Below, piece after piece: positions 9,595 to 24,400 of a stretch of DNA of 64,000 nucleotides. A program made the translations under genes and the position numbers. The stretch lies in contig OZ020485.1 of NCBI GenBank assembly GCA_963971405.1, positions 8,122,001-8,186,000 on the forward strand, written 5' to 3'. The stretch is from Psococerastis gibbosa (Eukaryota > Arthropoda > Insecta > Psocodea > Psocidae). The stretch's first letter is position 1; the number at the start of each line of letters is the position of its first letter. The notes under the pieces are model-generated. The model had not been told where the DNA came from, made no database searches, and saw nothing but the letters and a program-made list of their open reading frames with translations.

Positions 9595-10744
9595 ACGGAA
9601 CTCTTCGTCCGCCAGTTTTTCCTGGTACGCTCCACTATATGAGTAGCCTAATGTAAGGGTCCATTGGAATCCATAGCCTAGTTATGAAAGTTAATGTAGG
9701 AATCACTGGATAAAAAATGACCCAGGTAACGTTGACGTTGAACTTTGTTAAATAGGACTCACTCCTGATGCAATGTGTCAAGGGCAAGCATGTCACGACT
9801 TGTCCATTATCGTTTGTAGTCGGTGTGGGTTGACATCGAAGACGTGTACCAGATATGTGAAAACTATTCCAATAATGTCTAAATAATTAATGAGTTCATT
9901 GATAGGGCAGGATTCAAGCCCTTCAAAATAATACCTTTTTGGGAGTAAACCTTCAAGAAATCTGCGGAGACCAGGGACAAATATGGCCATGCTTATCTCA
10001 TGGTCTCATTGTCGACATCAGTTTCCCACTAGTATGGCATTTTTGGGGGCATTGACCCCCCTATAACTTCATAACTTAAGAAGGTTTCTTTAGAATTGGG
10101 CATATGGTATTTATACAGTGATTTCTACCCTGCATCTGACCTGGTACCATGTGGCTACCTGGATATTCCAACGGATCCCATGGTATCCTATTATCTAGTC
10201 AAAACATTGTTCGCGATGCTTTTTATACCACAAGACATGTTCAATAAATGTGGTCGTTGGCTTTAATGACGGTCACACAATACACATCAAAATGTAGACT
10301 TTGTGACAGCTCATTTGTGGCTCTACAATAATCGATGTATGTAACTTCTTCTTTTAATGCCTCTTCTATAAAAAAATTAGCAATCATTATGGCAATTTGT
10401 ACCATGACGACCGCTGCTCTCAATAGGGAAGTCACATGCTCTCGCCAAACCACTGCCTCAGATTTACAACCAGGATGTTCTTCTTCTGCCGGGAGCCCTC
10501 TGTCCTTCTATTTTTCCATGCAGAAGTCGGTACTTTTTGTTATATTTTCGATACATACAATATAGATCCTGTAAATTTTGATTTTTTTTTCTTCATCCAT
10601 ATGGATTTTCCCCAAAACGTTCATCACACCTACCTACAATACGGTACGGTATTGATGCAAAACATAAGGAAAACATTTTGTTTCTTGCGTTTGTGGAATG
10701 GTGGTACGATAACAGCCTGGCCTTCTGACTGCGAGTCAAAGGAT
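9595..10744. other. Intergenic, no gene seen
   Basis: 3' flank of the ACE-like gene. A possible weak poly-A signal is GATAAA near 9709. A fragment of the 1203-type repeat lies at 9778-9860. The rest shows no supported ORF; the short frames here lack coding character. Confidence 0.5.
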
Positions 10745-10975
10745 AAATAAAATAAATAAATAAATAAATAAGGACTTTTTATTGTTTCTATTACTAAGCC
10801 AACCTAGCGGAGTTAGGGCTATAAATCCCTCTCCTGCACTCAACTAGGAAGGCCCGGGATTGCCTGCTTTACATGCCCTCCGAAGCATGGCCAGAAAATG
10901 TAGCCAGTGTGGGACTCGAACCAACAACCTTTCGGGTGAAAGTCAGAGTCCGTACCACTACACTACATGCCTTGA
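10745..10975 (-). repeat. SINE1 (tRNA-derived), full-length copy
   Basis: Reads on the - strand: AGTGTAGTGGTACGGACTCT (A-box region), CACCCGAAAGGTTG, B box GGTTCGAGTCC, the GGCCATGCTTCGGAGGGCAT body, GCCCTAACTCCGCTAGGTTG, then an (ATTT)n tail. This is the best reference copy of the family in the window. Confidence 0.9.
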
Positions 10976-11145
10976 CAAGGATGTACTTATCAATTATGTC
11001 ATTTTTATGCAAACTTGATCGCTATGTGCTCGTGTGCGACCTTGGAAGCAGGCGCCATGACTCTATCCGTCTTATACACGTACTCTGATTTATGACCTCT
11101 TTTTGGCAAGGGGTTATTTTTTCCTTTCAAGAATTTTTATTGTCA

Positions 11146-11508
11146 TTAAGATGACAAGCTACGTAAAAAATTAGCACACCAAAATTGGTTGTTGTTGTTG
11201 ACTTTTTATTTTTTAATTAATTAACAAAGCAAGTTATTAGAGATTTGGCTCATGTAAGTTGTTGGTACCTTAGTTCTTTAATTCATAAAACCCAAAGGGG
11301 ACTAAAATTTCACGTAATCAGGAATTTTCGGAAAAACTACAAAATCGAAAAGTAAAAATACCCTATTAAGCTTAGGTATGTGATGCACGAAGTAGTCTTC
11401 TACAACTAAAATTAGCCAAACTTTTAATAACTTGCTGAGTTAATGGAATAATAAATGAAAAGTATTTAATTTTGGGGTGCCAATTTTCTACGTAGCATAT
11501 CCTCTTAG
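11146..11508. mobile_element. Palindromic TTAA-type MITE, copy 2
   Basis: Degenerate copy of the 4821-5225 element: TTAAGATGACAAGCTACGTA at the left and TACGTAGCATATCCTCTTAG at the right, with the same interior blocks. Confidence 0.7.
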
Positions 11509-11576
11509 GATACGGTATCCTATATCTTTTTTAAATAAGTTCAGTATCATATCCATATTCAAGGACGTGTAACAGC

Positions 11577-11910
11577 AGGCTGATCATGGTGATTATAATA
11601 CCGGGGTTATTATACTAGAAATACCCTGGTATAATTAGAAATGTAAACAAGGTAATTTTATAATGGAAAGTGCTATTCAAAACTTGTTGGTTTACAGTTT
11701 TAATCCCAGCAGTAAGTTAATACCAATCGCCATTATCAGCCAGCTGCAGCCTGATCGGGGCGTTTATAATACCGGTATTTATTTAATCCATTGGTAAACA
11801 AGATAATTTTATAATGGAAAGTGCTATTCAAAATTTGTTTGTTCACAGTTATAATCCTAGGGTATTTATTTAACCTCGGTATTATAAACGCCTCGATGAG
11901 ACTGCTGAAG
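11577..11910. mobile_element. Palindromic MITE, GCAGCCTGATCGAGGCG family, long copy
   Basis: Contains TATAATACCGG, the block TAATGGAAAGTGCTATTCAA twice (~11660 and ~11813), and the inverted end TATAAACGCCTCGATGAGAC. It is a longer, internally duplicated relative of the neat palindrome at 53091-53262. Confidence 0.65.
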
Positions 11911-12273
11911 ACTTAAAATTAACACAGAAAATAAACAATTATGTCCGAATATCCATGGAGTCGTTGGCATTGGACAAGATCCAATGGGACACTTTAACTC
12001 GGTCTCGGCCCATAAAAACATTAATATAAAAAACATTCGGGTAGGTTAAATTATCAATTTACGTTTATAATAAATAATTTCCTTATTGTATTTTGGGCAC
12101 ATTTACACAGCCTTCATAACAAAATATTCTCAAAAATATTTAAAAACGGGCCCTCAATTATTTCACTTATTACAGTACATTGCCAATACTAATGATATCT
12201 CGCTATGAACAAAATGTTACTACGTACCTCAACATTGTTTAGCATTGTTATAAGCCTTTGATGGATTCATTGC

Positions 12274-12495
12274 TTAATATAACATAAAATTAATGACGGG
12301 AAGTAGAAGGCCAACGATGGCAAAACTGATGGAGGTCGCGCTGTTGGCCTGCAGCCACTCACTGATGGCTTCTTCCTTGCTCTTCACCCAGTCGTTGTTG
12401 CTTTGCACAATCGCCAATGCATTATTGGCACTAGTTTGAGCCCCAACTAGACCCGGATCCTGTGATTTATTGATTTTATCTACGATTTCCTTCAT
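12274..12495 (-). CDS. APN coding exon 16 (C-terminus, GPI signal)
   Basis: Acceptor TTCCAG before MKEIVDKIN; stop TAA at 12274-12276. Encodes residues 887-959: a helical end with [12 protein letters not shown] and [16 protein letters not shown], then the hydrophobic tail [18 protein letters not shown]. No residues follow the hydrophobic segment, which favours GPI attachment over a transmembrane anchor. Confidence 0.93.
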   Translation of the reverse strand: MKEIVDKINKSQDPGLVGAQTSANNALAIVQSNNDWVKSKEEAISEWLQANSATSISFAIVGLLLPVINFMLY

Positions 12496-15400
12496 CTGGA
12501 ACGAGTTAGAAGCAATGCAGTTAATCAACAAGGACGAAAATCAGATGCTATTTATAATAAAGAAGACATTGATCGACTTCGATGGCCAGGTGGTAACGTG
12601 CTTACACTTATGTGAGTCTTTACACGCCATGCGATCGGAGACGTGTCGTAGCTCAACACAGGTACTAACCTACAGAGGCGACTGAAGAGGTCAATCGGAT
12701 ACATTCATTAAATTGTTTGTATGCGATTAATCTTTTTAAAAAGAAAAAAAAAATCTTTAGACTTCCGGTAACTATCCGGTCACTAATTTACAAGTAGGGG
12801 AATGGAAAATGTAGCTACCGTACAGTACTGGTACGGCAGCTCAATTTTGAAATCAACGTACGAAAGATTAAATTTTACTTAAGAGAATATGGTACGTCCC
12901 GTAGGAAATAGGCACCCCAGAATCCGTTATTTTCACAAACTTCTTATTTTTTTTTTTTTTAAATTACCAAAGCAACATATTATTGTAATTTTTTTTACCG
13001 TAGATTTTTTTAGAAATTGAAGAATAAAATTTCTCGATAAATAGATACCATGCAAAACTACAATACCAAAATTAATAATACCCTTTTATATGATGCATAA
13101 AGTTGTCTTCCACAACTTAAATGATTTAGCGGTGACGGTTCTAAATATAGCTTTAATAGCATTTGGAAAGAATTCACAGAATAAGGCCCGATCCGACTGG
13201 TAGGTACTTATAATTTTTACTAATTATTGATTATCTGCCAACGGCCATAGCATGTTGAATGAACCAGAACAGAGCATGATCCAAACTGCGGCAAACTTGG
13301 TAGCGTGCTAATGCGTTGGCAGGGGACATGAACACGAGCTTAGGCAATCTAAGCGCGTATCGAGTCCTGGTCACCTCCGAATTAATCGTGTGACTTTACT
13401 ATGTTCCCCGAGTGGTTCGGAATGCACGATACTGAGGTGGTCCACTCTGTCAGTCAACTCCCCTTCTCCCCAAGGTGAAGGAGTCTGCCTTTTGGGTGCC
13501 TCAAGTTCATAACATACTCACTCCCCCCGCCAGACTGACAGGGATGCTTAAAGCAGAAATGCTAAAAGCAGGCGTTGGAAAACAGACAAGTAATTATTGA
13601 ATCGGCCCGCACGGGCTAACTACGTCAGCCAATTCAATTCAAGTTCAATTCAAGTTCAATAATAACAACAAAATTAATAACAAGATAAGCGTCACTTAAA
13701 GGAAGCGCCTAGAGGCCATTGGGTGCATGTGGCAAAATAAACAATCGAGATAATTGAGGCTAAAGTTTGTAACACAATGGAAAATATACCCTTTTCCATT
13801 AATTCGAGCATTGTAAAAATGACCTGTTGGTATTCTAAGATAAAGAGCAGTTAATAAGAGTAATAACAGCATGGTGCACTTAACTCCAAAGCCAAAAAAT
13901 ACCATTTGCACCGTTTTGCACCTAGGGGCGCTTCAAATGTTAAGTATTTTTATTTTATTTTTATTTTTAAAGGTTAAATTGCGTTCAATAAATTTAATTA
14001 ATGTATCCGATTAACCTCTTCAATCGCCTCACTAAGTCACCTAATAGATACTTGTGTCCAGTTACGGCACGACTCCGACCGCAAGGTGTGTAGAGGCTTG
14101 CACAAGCAACAAGTACAAGCACGCTACCACCTTGCCATCGAAGTAAGTATCATCGTCCTATGCCTAAATCTGCGAGTTGTTGATGAACTGAACACTCACC
14201 TTGTTGACTTCATCGTCATTGGAACCTAGCTTGGTAGCGATTTCTAACAAGATTTTTCCCAACGGATCCAATCCTCCGTAGCTGAAAACACAATGTTCCA
14301 AGTTATTAATGTTGTTTTTGTTCATTTTGTACTTTGGCATTTGTTTTGACATTATTCCAATAAAAAATAAAAAACAAACCCTTCAAAATTTCGTATTTCG
14401 CTGACCTTCAAACTGGTAATAATATAAGCTAATGATAATTATGTTTCTCATTACATTATTTACATTTGTTCCTTGAATTTGGCAGATTCATATCTATCAA
14501 CTGCTGTTGATTTACGGTATTAGTATCGGAAATCAGAGAAGAAGAAGCTATACTAATAAATAATAGATAATATTTAAGAAAAAATGAAGAAAGAAAACTG
14601 TCTTTATTTTCCATATGGGCGAATTTCGGGCCACTTACAATTATTAACCGAAGTATATATACTGTACCTTGCGCTAATTTTTTCGAGGTTATTTGACAGA
14701 AATTCAAGAGCCACGTTAAGATTTTCGGGGTTTCCATTCAAAACTGCAGAGAAAGCAGCGGACTTGTCCTGTTTGCGGATTTCAGCGTCATCCAGTGTTT
14801 TTCCCAAGAACCTGAAAAATAAAAATTCAATATCATTGTACACAGGGCCGTGCCGTCCATTGAGGCAATGAGGCAGCTGTTCAGGGCGGGACTTCCCGAG
14901 GGGCGGCAATACTGCAAAAATTAATTAAATAATTCACAAACATTTTAAAAATTAAAAATTAATAAAGCATAAACGTTTTAAACATTTGCGAGATTTACTT
15001 AAGAAAATAGTTCCCGCGTGATTAACCAGGAGCAATAAGTAAAATATCAGAGGCTGCAGATAACTTGGTCGTGTGCACAGTGCCGGTAGGGAAACATGGT
15101 AGGACTTGTCCTGGTCACCTCCGAACTAATTGTGTGACTTCACTGTGTTTCCCAAGTGGTTCAGAATCCACTATAATCAGGAGGTCCACTGTCTTATGAG
15201 CTGGCATAGCTAGGACAGTCAAGTCGGGGTCGCTCTATGAGCCCAAATATGAGGCCTAAGTCGTTATTAACCCGACAAGCACTACTACTATATGACTAAA
15301 ATATCAGAACAATATTTGAACTCTTACGCGCGAAATTAACTTTTTATAAACAGTAAACTGTGGTACGATCAGTGTGTTTTTCTTGAGAAAAGAGAAAGAA

Positions 15401-18400
15401 AAATGCAGTGACGGCATTTTCTGGCTCTATAATTTACCTAAAAAAACCACGGCACGGCCCTGATTGTATATATATACTGCAACGTCATCCTGTATCTCAG
15501 ACATACTCGTATCATGGTCAGGAATAGTCAAATTGGTAGAGAATTCGATTTTGAAACGGTTAAAATAGATTAATATCCGAATCAATGATGATTGTCGTTC
15601 CTATCCTGTGGTCTTACTTCCGCCTACCTCCGGATGACCCTATTCTCGAAATTGTCGAAATGTCGTTACTAAACTTACGTATTAATGCTCTCGCTGTCTT
15701 TTGTGCATCCGAGGACAGACAGCAACAATGTCTGCTCTGAGCTGTCGATGGCGGCGGTGTATTCGTCCCAAATTTCAGTCCACTTGTCTACACCGCTTTC
15801 TCTAACTCCTGTGCACAGTACGACAGACCTAAGGTCGGGGTCAATCCTGAAAGCAAAAATAACCTTCCATAAAACCTAAAATGACAGCCGAGTTCAGCCA
15901 TCATATGGTATGAATTGATGTGATTCCTCCTATTACACACTCATATTTATGTATAGGCTACACAAATTGTTCCAATATTCGATCCAATAAATTTCGGTCC
16001 AAGAAAGACCCGAAAGTGTAAAACCATACCTAAATTCAGATTTTTTTATTTTTTTTATTTTTAAAGTAAAGTAAATTTTATTTATCGAGGAATACATTCT
16101 ACATACATTTCATTAGTGGTTCAGAGGGGCACCTTTGGGAATTCCCGTAAATCGTATGCTTCAACGTATACATTCCAAATATTTCTTCGATCTAATAAAC
16201 CAGGGCCTTTAGTTCATTTCAGCGAATGGTAAATTATTTAAAATCAAGATAGCCTAATTGTGTAACGGAAAGTAAGCTACACAACGACTTGAATGATCCT
16301 TCAGCCCTTGCTTCGGATTTACTGATCTTCTTTCTAATCATCGCATCTAACCCAATTCTAAACCTAATCCTATCCTAAATCCTAATCGAAAGGTATAAGT
16401 ATGTACCTACTGGAGAGACAGCTAGGGTGAAACGCTGTTATCTTTTCTCCCTAACTGTTCCTTAGGAAAAGACAATATTTTCTTATATAAGCAACTGGTA
16501 AAAAAATGAAAGCACTATTTTTGTGCGCCCTGGTTTGTAATGTCATTGAAACAAATTTAAAAAAAAATGTAGTAAACGGTCAATAATAATGACATTACCT
16601 TATCAGGATGACAATAATAATGATGGTGTAAGGTAGACAAAGTTGGAATGACGAAAAGTAATGACGTGGATCCAGATTTTCTGATCACAGCTCCATCATT
16701 ACGGAATAGTAATGACATTGCTGATAATGTCATTATTATCGCTTATTGATCTATGAAGATTTTACATGCTGCGTGAGGCTATTTTTAATGTGAACTAGAG
16801 TTAAGTCAACAATAGATACAATGAGGTCCGAAAATTGAATGAGAAACTTACTCCGATCGTTCTCCCTCGAACTTTCCGACAGCTTGGCTGACGCAGTCGT
16901 CCACCCCCAATTTACATGACCATGATGCAATCAAGCCTCGAAGAAGTTTCTGTGTGTGGCTGTCCTTTTCACCGGTTGTCAAAGAAAGATCACTGAAACG
17001 TGCTTCCAGGAGTTTCCTCACAAAACTCTGTTTACAAAGAGAAATAATCGAAACATTAAGTTAGGAAGTATTTAAAAAAAAGCAGTGACAGAAACGTAGA
17101 TTCACATGGAGATCTATGATAGAAACTAGAAAGCTGAGCTCGTATTATTTGAAACTCAATATATTTTACAGCAATTTGAACCTGACGTAGTTGTTAAATA
17201 CCGCAATTTGAGCAACAAATTTATATTTAGGTATATGAAAAAATGATGAATATGTTGTGGATGTAGTGGGAGACCATGCACCTTCGCAAGAAATAAAAGA
17301 GTATCTATGCCTTATAGTCTAAACTCTAGAATCTACATCAGTGGTCCCCAGCCTTTCCGCGCTCCTGAGCACAAAACTTGGAGTAAATTCTCGCGGAGCT
17401 CTTGACATAAATTGGTTTTATATCATCCTGTCGTATACCCCTATTATACTAAAAATAACAATGTTTCTTATGAATTACGGTAGCCTACTTCATTTATTGA
17501 TGAAGCATTAATTTACAAAATGGCTATGCCGAGCCCCTAACAAGTTGCCGCCAAGCCCTTGGGAACCACGGTGCACGGGTTGGGGACCACTGGTCTAGAT
17601 GGTACAATTTCGGATCGAGAGGCAGGCAACCTTTAGGATCCCGGCCTACCCAGACTTTTCGGCCCAGATAGGACTTGCGGGCTTTCGGCCCTGGTAGCCT
17701 CCACCGTTAGCTGCAGGGACGCCCCCAACCCCCCGCACACAAGCCGTACCTAGGCAATTAATTGGAGCGGCGTACCCCCTACGTTGCCCGTGGGAGCGCG
17801 ACGAGGGACGAGGTGGTATAGGTGCTTCTACAGACTTCTCAACACAGCTCATCCGCTTTAGGCCGGGCGCCTGCAATCCCCGAGGGTTTGACCAGATGAG
17901 AGAGTCATAGTTACTCCCCCTAAGATGGTACAGTTCTATACGAGGACCAACGTGACATTGTCAATTCTCTCTTGTGTCCCATGCAAACTTCCCCATAAAA
18001 GGAAGTTGTGCAGGACAGTGAGCCTACTAAACAGTGATACTCTTCTGAGCATTCTTTCATATGCATTTATTGGTGGTATATTCGTTCACACTGTGCCTCT
18101 GGGAAGACCTGAACAATAATCTTCTGCTATGATATTATCAACGCCGGTTACCATAACGTGTTTACCGTCAGATAGTCGCCGCTGTCAGTAGTGGCTAATC
18201 TTCCATAGAGGAAGTTGAACCCATTGAGAGCAGACTTCCAGGGTATGAGTTCCTTTTCGTTGGCGAGGTAATTGGTGAGGTTGAGCGCGATGTCATAGGT
18301 GAGATAGTCGTTGGTGGAGCGGGCGAGCCAGAGAGCATCATCAATGAGCTGCGCCCTGTTGACGGTGTGAATAGTGGTTGGTTCCGTGTGCAGTGTCTCT

Positions 18401-21400
18401 GTGATGGCCAGCCACGTGTCGTTATCATAGTGCACGCGGTAAAGACCTAGAAGACGCAAGATGAGATCAAGATCAAAAAATGGTCACATGATGAGTAATT
18501 GTTAGAATAATAAACTTGGACGAGTGCATTTCATTGATCTGAAATTCGCTGGCTGGATACTGTTCTAGGCGGCAGCCAGTGTATACATGGCATAGTACTT
18601 CCACCATTATTAGGTCTGCACCAAGCGTATTCTGGAGCTAAACATCTGTTCAGAAGAAACTGGGACGCTTATGTTCTTATATCTCGCTTTTGAAATCACG
18701 TGCATTACATCTAATGAATTTTCACAATGGATTAGCCTACTACTTTTCGTCGATATATCACGGAGAGGGGAAAATATTTTCACAGTACCGTACCTGTTTC
18801 TTGAAGATTGAGCAAAATCCAGGCAGCGTCCTCATGAGCAATATCTATCGACGGTTCATCTTTAGTGAAGAGTAAAGTAGGCTTAGTGTCGTCGAAAGTA
18901 GCTTTTTTTGAAGTTGTGTAAGTGATAGGAACTGTCCATTTAGTGTCCACTTTCTTTCCACTTGCAAGGAACCGTTCCTAAAAAGTTTCACAATTCATAA
19001 AATATAGATAAGGTCATACAGGTAATACCATGCGAGTATAACAACGAATACGTAGCCTACTGTAATTACAAAGTTAAAGTATAAAGTCCTATAATATAAT
19101 ATAGTAATAAGGCTGTATTGAAATAAAATGTAGATCTAGCGAGATTAGCCCTCTTTTACACCTAACTGTGCATATCGACAATCGTTTTGAAATATTTGTA
19201 ACTCCCCCCAAAAATTTGGTAAATCTATAGTAAGTTAATTTGTTAGTTACGCTCTGATTTAATAGATACTACATTTGTTTTTCTTATTTTGACCCACAAC
19301 TGTCCCCCCCACCCCCAAACAATGGACTGGATCTGGGATTGGAATGAGGTTGACTAATGGCTACCTGTGTGACGGTGTAACTGTCATTGTTGCGTGTAGC
19401 GATCAAGACTGGGTAACCAGCTTCCTTGTGCCAAGTAGCAAAGTGTTCCAAAACCTTCCCCTTCAACAAATGACCGTCAGGAAGGGCATCTTCGAAGGCT
19501 TCCAGTAGCAGCTCAGGAGTTCCCACATTGACTTGACTGCGAAACAGAAAATGGTTAAACATATGAAAATCGCTGCTATATGGTACGCTCAGAAAATGCT
19601 CGGGTTATTTAAGTTATTAATAAGCTAATATCTAAGCTATTCAAATTCTTGCAGAAATGTCAAAAAGGGTAGTGGCAAAGCGTAAAACTTACTTTTTGTT
19701 GAGATAGTCAGTCAAACCCTTGTAGAAGTTTACCGGTTCTAAAGCGTGCATCCACATTCTTAGGACTGATCCACCTGTAACAGTGAAAAACAAGATATAA
19801 GTTATCCATTTCTGTAGCTTGTTTTAAGGAAAAGATTGCTCTAAATGACTAATGCCAACTTCTCAATTCGCAATGCCTACAGTTCGAGATTCCATATTAA
19901 TGAGTCATTTAGAATTTTCGCTAAGGTGAAATAAGCTATTGTATACGAAGTGTGAATATCTCCAGGAATACGAGACCTCTATATGTAGGTATATTTATTG
20001 GAAAGATGGAAAGACAATATTGAACAAAAGTTGCTTTAATTATTTATTATATGGGTCTAAATGGTATAAGAAACGGTACATTTCCTTTGCAATTTTTGCG
20101 TATCTACTTCATTCATTTTATGTAAAAAGAATTTACAGCATGTATAAATTTAAAGTATACATGTAAATAAATATTCATATTATAGGCTACACGCAAAATT
20201 TGAACAAAGCCTCGATAATGAAGTAAAATTATTATTTTCGTTAAGTCTTTTATTGAGAAAATATAAGAATCTTCGTTCTAAGAATTTTATTACATTTTGC
20301 CCAAAAAATATTTAGGGCGTGCTTAGCGCCTTTCTCATAAAATTTGGGGTGCTGGATGGCTTGGGCACCTTCAAGTTGGTGCCACTTGGATATAGATGGT
20401 ACCTTTGCTGTAGGCCACGTCATCAAAATTGGCTTCGACATCTCCGAACGAGTAGACAACAGAGGTCAAAGGTCGGCTGGAAGACTCGGCGTCGACGGTA
20501 AGTGCGCCCTGCTGGAGCTCATCTGTGACAAACTGCTCGGGTATCTGCCAAGTGCTTGTGTCCAGGTCCTTTGTGGCGATCTGGACAGTAAAATATATTT
20601 GGATATTGTACAATGCAAAATAAATTGATCAGGCCAAACCAAAAGTCCTCTACGGGCCTAAAGTGGCGATTAGTGTTACCTTATTCTTGAGGTGAAAAAT
20701 GTAAAAAAAAAACAATTTTGAATAGCACTTTTCATTATAAAATTATTTTGTTTACATTTTTAATCCCAGGTTAAGATTATAATTAGTCGCCATAGTAGGC
20801 TCGCAGCTGAATAGAATCAAAAAGGAAACATTAAAGATGGCAATTGAGTCGTCTAGTATCAAAGTCGCCAATGTAATTTTTGACCAATTTTTCAGAAACC
20901 TCAAAACCTGTAAATACAGTAAAATTCATATACTGTATTAAACTGAACTGGCAATACAGATACTGAACTATCAGTTTATTTTAATACGGTATATTATTTG
21001 TACTGTATTTACAGGTGTTGTGGTTTCTGAAAAATTGGTCAAAAATTACATTGGCGACTTTGATACTAGACGACTCAATTGTCCTCAACTGCTTAGTAAT
21101 GATTCACTTTAGACAGCTAGGTCTAAAGGTTTTCACCCGAAAGGTTGTTGGTTCAAGTCCCACACTTGCTACATTTTCTGCCCACGCTTCGGAGGGTATG
21201 TAAAGCAGGCGGTCCCGAGCTGTCCTAGTTGAGTATAAGAGAAGGCTTTATAGCCTTAACTCTGCTAGGTTGGCTTAGTAATAGAACAAAAAAGTCAATG
21301 TTTATTTATTTATTAATGGCAGTCACGTATCTGTACCACTACTCTACATGTCCTGACGTCTTGACGCAGTAAAAAATTAATAATTAATAAACTAATTAAC

Positions 21401-24400
21401 TAATTACAGTTTTTTTTCAACCGGTACCTCAGCACTGGGCAATGATAATAGAACAATAATTATCAGAACTTTATGATAATATGAAGGCATAGGAGCCCTA
21501 ATTGCATTTGTATATGTATATTTGTTTTTATTGGAAATAAAGAATTTTTATTATTATTATTATAATTATTATTTAGCTTGTCTTACCTCAGCGGTAGCGT
21601 GATATTCAAAGAAAGTGGCGAAACCTTCGTTGAGCCAAATATCGGACCACCAGTGCAAGGTGACGAGGTCTCCAAACCATTGGTGGCCAAATTCATGAAC
21701 GGTTACTGTTACGACTTGCTGCATGGCAGCTGTTGATTGCTTGGATTTGTCGAAAAATAACATTCTTTCCCTGAAATAACCCATAAAAATATATATATAA
21801 TAACAGTGCGGAGTATTCCGAACCAAAAGTAGCTTTCACTCATTGTGAAAAATACTTTGTTCAGTTTTACGTGTAGTATTAATATTAATTATTATTATTA
21901 TATTATAGTATTATTAAGTATTCACAATGAGTGACAGCAAGTTTTACAAAGTTACTAAGGAGACTATTATGTACAAAAGTAACTTTGTTCAAAAAGGCTT
22001 TGGCCTACAGTTTCTTCGGTAATAACTCAATACCCACTGCAATACATCAAATAGACATATTCAAGAAACCCCTATTCGAAATAACAACATATCGAACCAG
22101 GGCCGGATTAACCCATGGGCTCTTGGCCCTTGGGGCAGAGGCCCACAAAAATTAATTATTAAATTCCCCACAAACGAGATTTTTTTTTAATAAAAAAAAA
22201 TAAAAGTTAAAAACAATTTCCAAACAATTAAGTATTGAAATTGGCGGGAAATGAGAAGAGAGCGCCAAGAGCATTTATGAATTTCGGAGATGTTTGCACC
22301 CACGGCCACCCCATATCTTGTGCCCACGGCCCCGACAGGTATTAATCCGGCACTACATCGAACAATACCTAGTGAGTGAGTGTCCTGAAGCCCCTTAGTG
22401 TGAGGGTGAGCGGGAGATTGAGTGAGTGAATGAGTGGGAAGGGCTGTGTGTGAGTTTAACTTTCATTGGTAAGGCGGCTTGTCCACCGGCAAATTTGCTT
22501 CACTAATTCATTTGTTTTTTTAGATTTTTTTGTTTTAAGGAGACTATTGTGTAGATACTTAACTTATATATTATATATGAAGTTATAACATGGTAGAGAC
22601 TTATTAATGATGTCTGCTACTATATTATAATTTAATTTATAATATATAAGTTAAGTAAGCCTATCTACATAATAGTCTCCTTAAAACAAAACAAACAAAA
22701 ATCTCAAAACCCAAGTGACTTAGTGAAACAAATTTGCCGGTGGAATAGAAGAGAATGAATTAGAATATTGCTGTCTACATTTAATTACCACATTATTCTA
22801 ATTCGGCATTAATATTCACTGTGATTTTTTTTTAATTTTTGTTAAATAAATAGGCTAACCGCATGCAAGCAATTTAATTAATGTATCCGATTGACCTCTT
22901 CAGTAGCCTCTGTAAGTTAGTACCCGTGTTGAGTTACGACACGTCTCCGATCGCATGGCTTGTAGAGACTCGCACAAGTACAGGCATGATGCTACCACCT
23001 TGCCATCGAAGTCGAAGTCGTTAAATGAAATATTATTGCTATGTTAATCTTACCTGTATGTACAGAGACCCCAATTTTCCATAGCACCTGCTGAAAAGTC
23101 TGGAATACCAACTTGGTCCATTTTGGGGTAAGTGAATGGAATATTCAACTTCTTGCTCATTACCTCAAGAGCAGCAGGTCCGGCTATTTGACTGACATCA
23201 GCTAGTTTATTAGTAATGTATCTGTTAACAATATCGATAAGTCAAACATAATTTCCTGTTATATTTGATTAAATACATAAGTTATTCCCTGCATCTATGC
23301 ATTAGGATTATTGATTGGTAAAAATTAAAACGATACCAATGCAGTTTCCTGCATTTCCCTGTTTATGCAATTGTGTAACTGCCTCCAATTTTCACAACTC
23401 GATACTAGAACCAAAACAGACAACAGTCAATCACTGAAAGATATTTTGTGTGCCGTTCTCTATGTACTAGTTATACAATAGGGGCTATCCATGATGTGAA
23501 TTAATTAATCGTAAAGTCAACCAACTTAAGTCGAATGAAGTTCATTAAATATCATGTTATTGTAATGGGTATATTATTATACCAATATTGTTTATTGTAC
23601 CAATAGTTTGAAGAACAATTTGTACAATAAGAGAGATAACTTTGTATCTATAAATAAAATGTAGTTTTCATCAAAGGTCGTATTATCTGTTACATTATTG
23701 GAATACTGTAGGAATACATCAAGGACTGTGTATTGAATGCTACTGGAAGCTATCGATAATGCATTGCGTTTCAAATTATAAATAATTATTTAAATAATTA
23801 ATATATGAAAATATTGATGTATCACCATTCACATTAATTAATAATTAAGTTATAATAATTAATTTAATTTTTAAAAAGTCATACCTTTCCCGTCCCCAAG
23901 TGATGTACTTTTTTGTACCATCATCAAATGTAGCCTCAGGTGATGGTTTGAAATCAGACACGATGAAAGCCACCAGGTATGAAGATAAGGCCTGAACCGA
24001 CTGTAGGAACTCGAATTTAGTTGTTTTAGATGTAGGGTCAGGGGTAACTCTGTAAATAAAAATAAAAATTTTGTTAAACAGGCAATAAATTATGGCATAC
24101 CGTACCGTAGTAATTTAAAGTGGTATCTAAGTTTCTACCTAAGTGCAAGCAATATATTACCGTAAATTGCAAGCTTTTCAATCGCCCGTGTGCACCGGGC
24201 CTTAGACTTGGTGACTTTTATAATAATAATATTATAGTTGTAACAATGCGTGTATTCTCTTAGAAAATAAAAGCTGAAGTGTCCCCTCATACCAGCGGCG
24301 TGCGAGGGTAGCGCTCAATACCACAATACCTAGCAAACACTTAAAATTGAAGAGCCTAAAAACCAAGGGGTGCAAGTGACATTTTTTACGTTTTCTAGTT

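Noticed and set aside
10900..10975. tRNA gene on the - strand
   Set aside because: B box and partial A box are present, but the fold is incomplete and the sequence is part of a dispersed SINE1 with an (ATTT)n tail.
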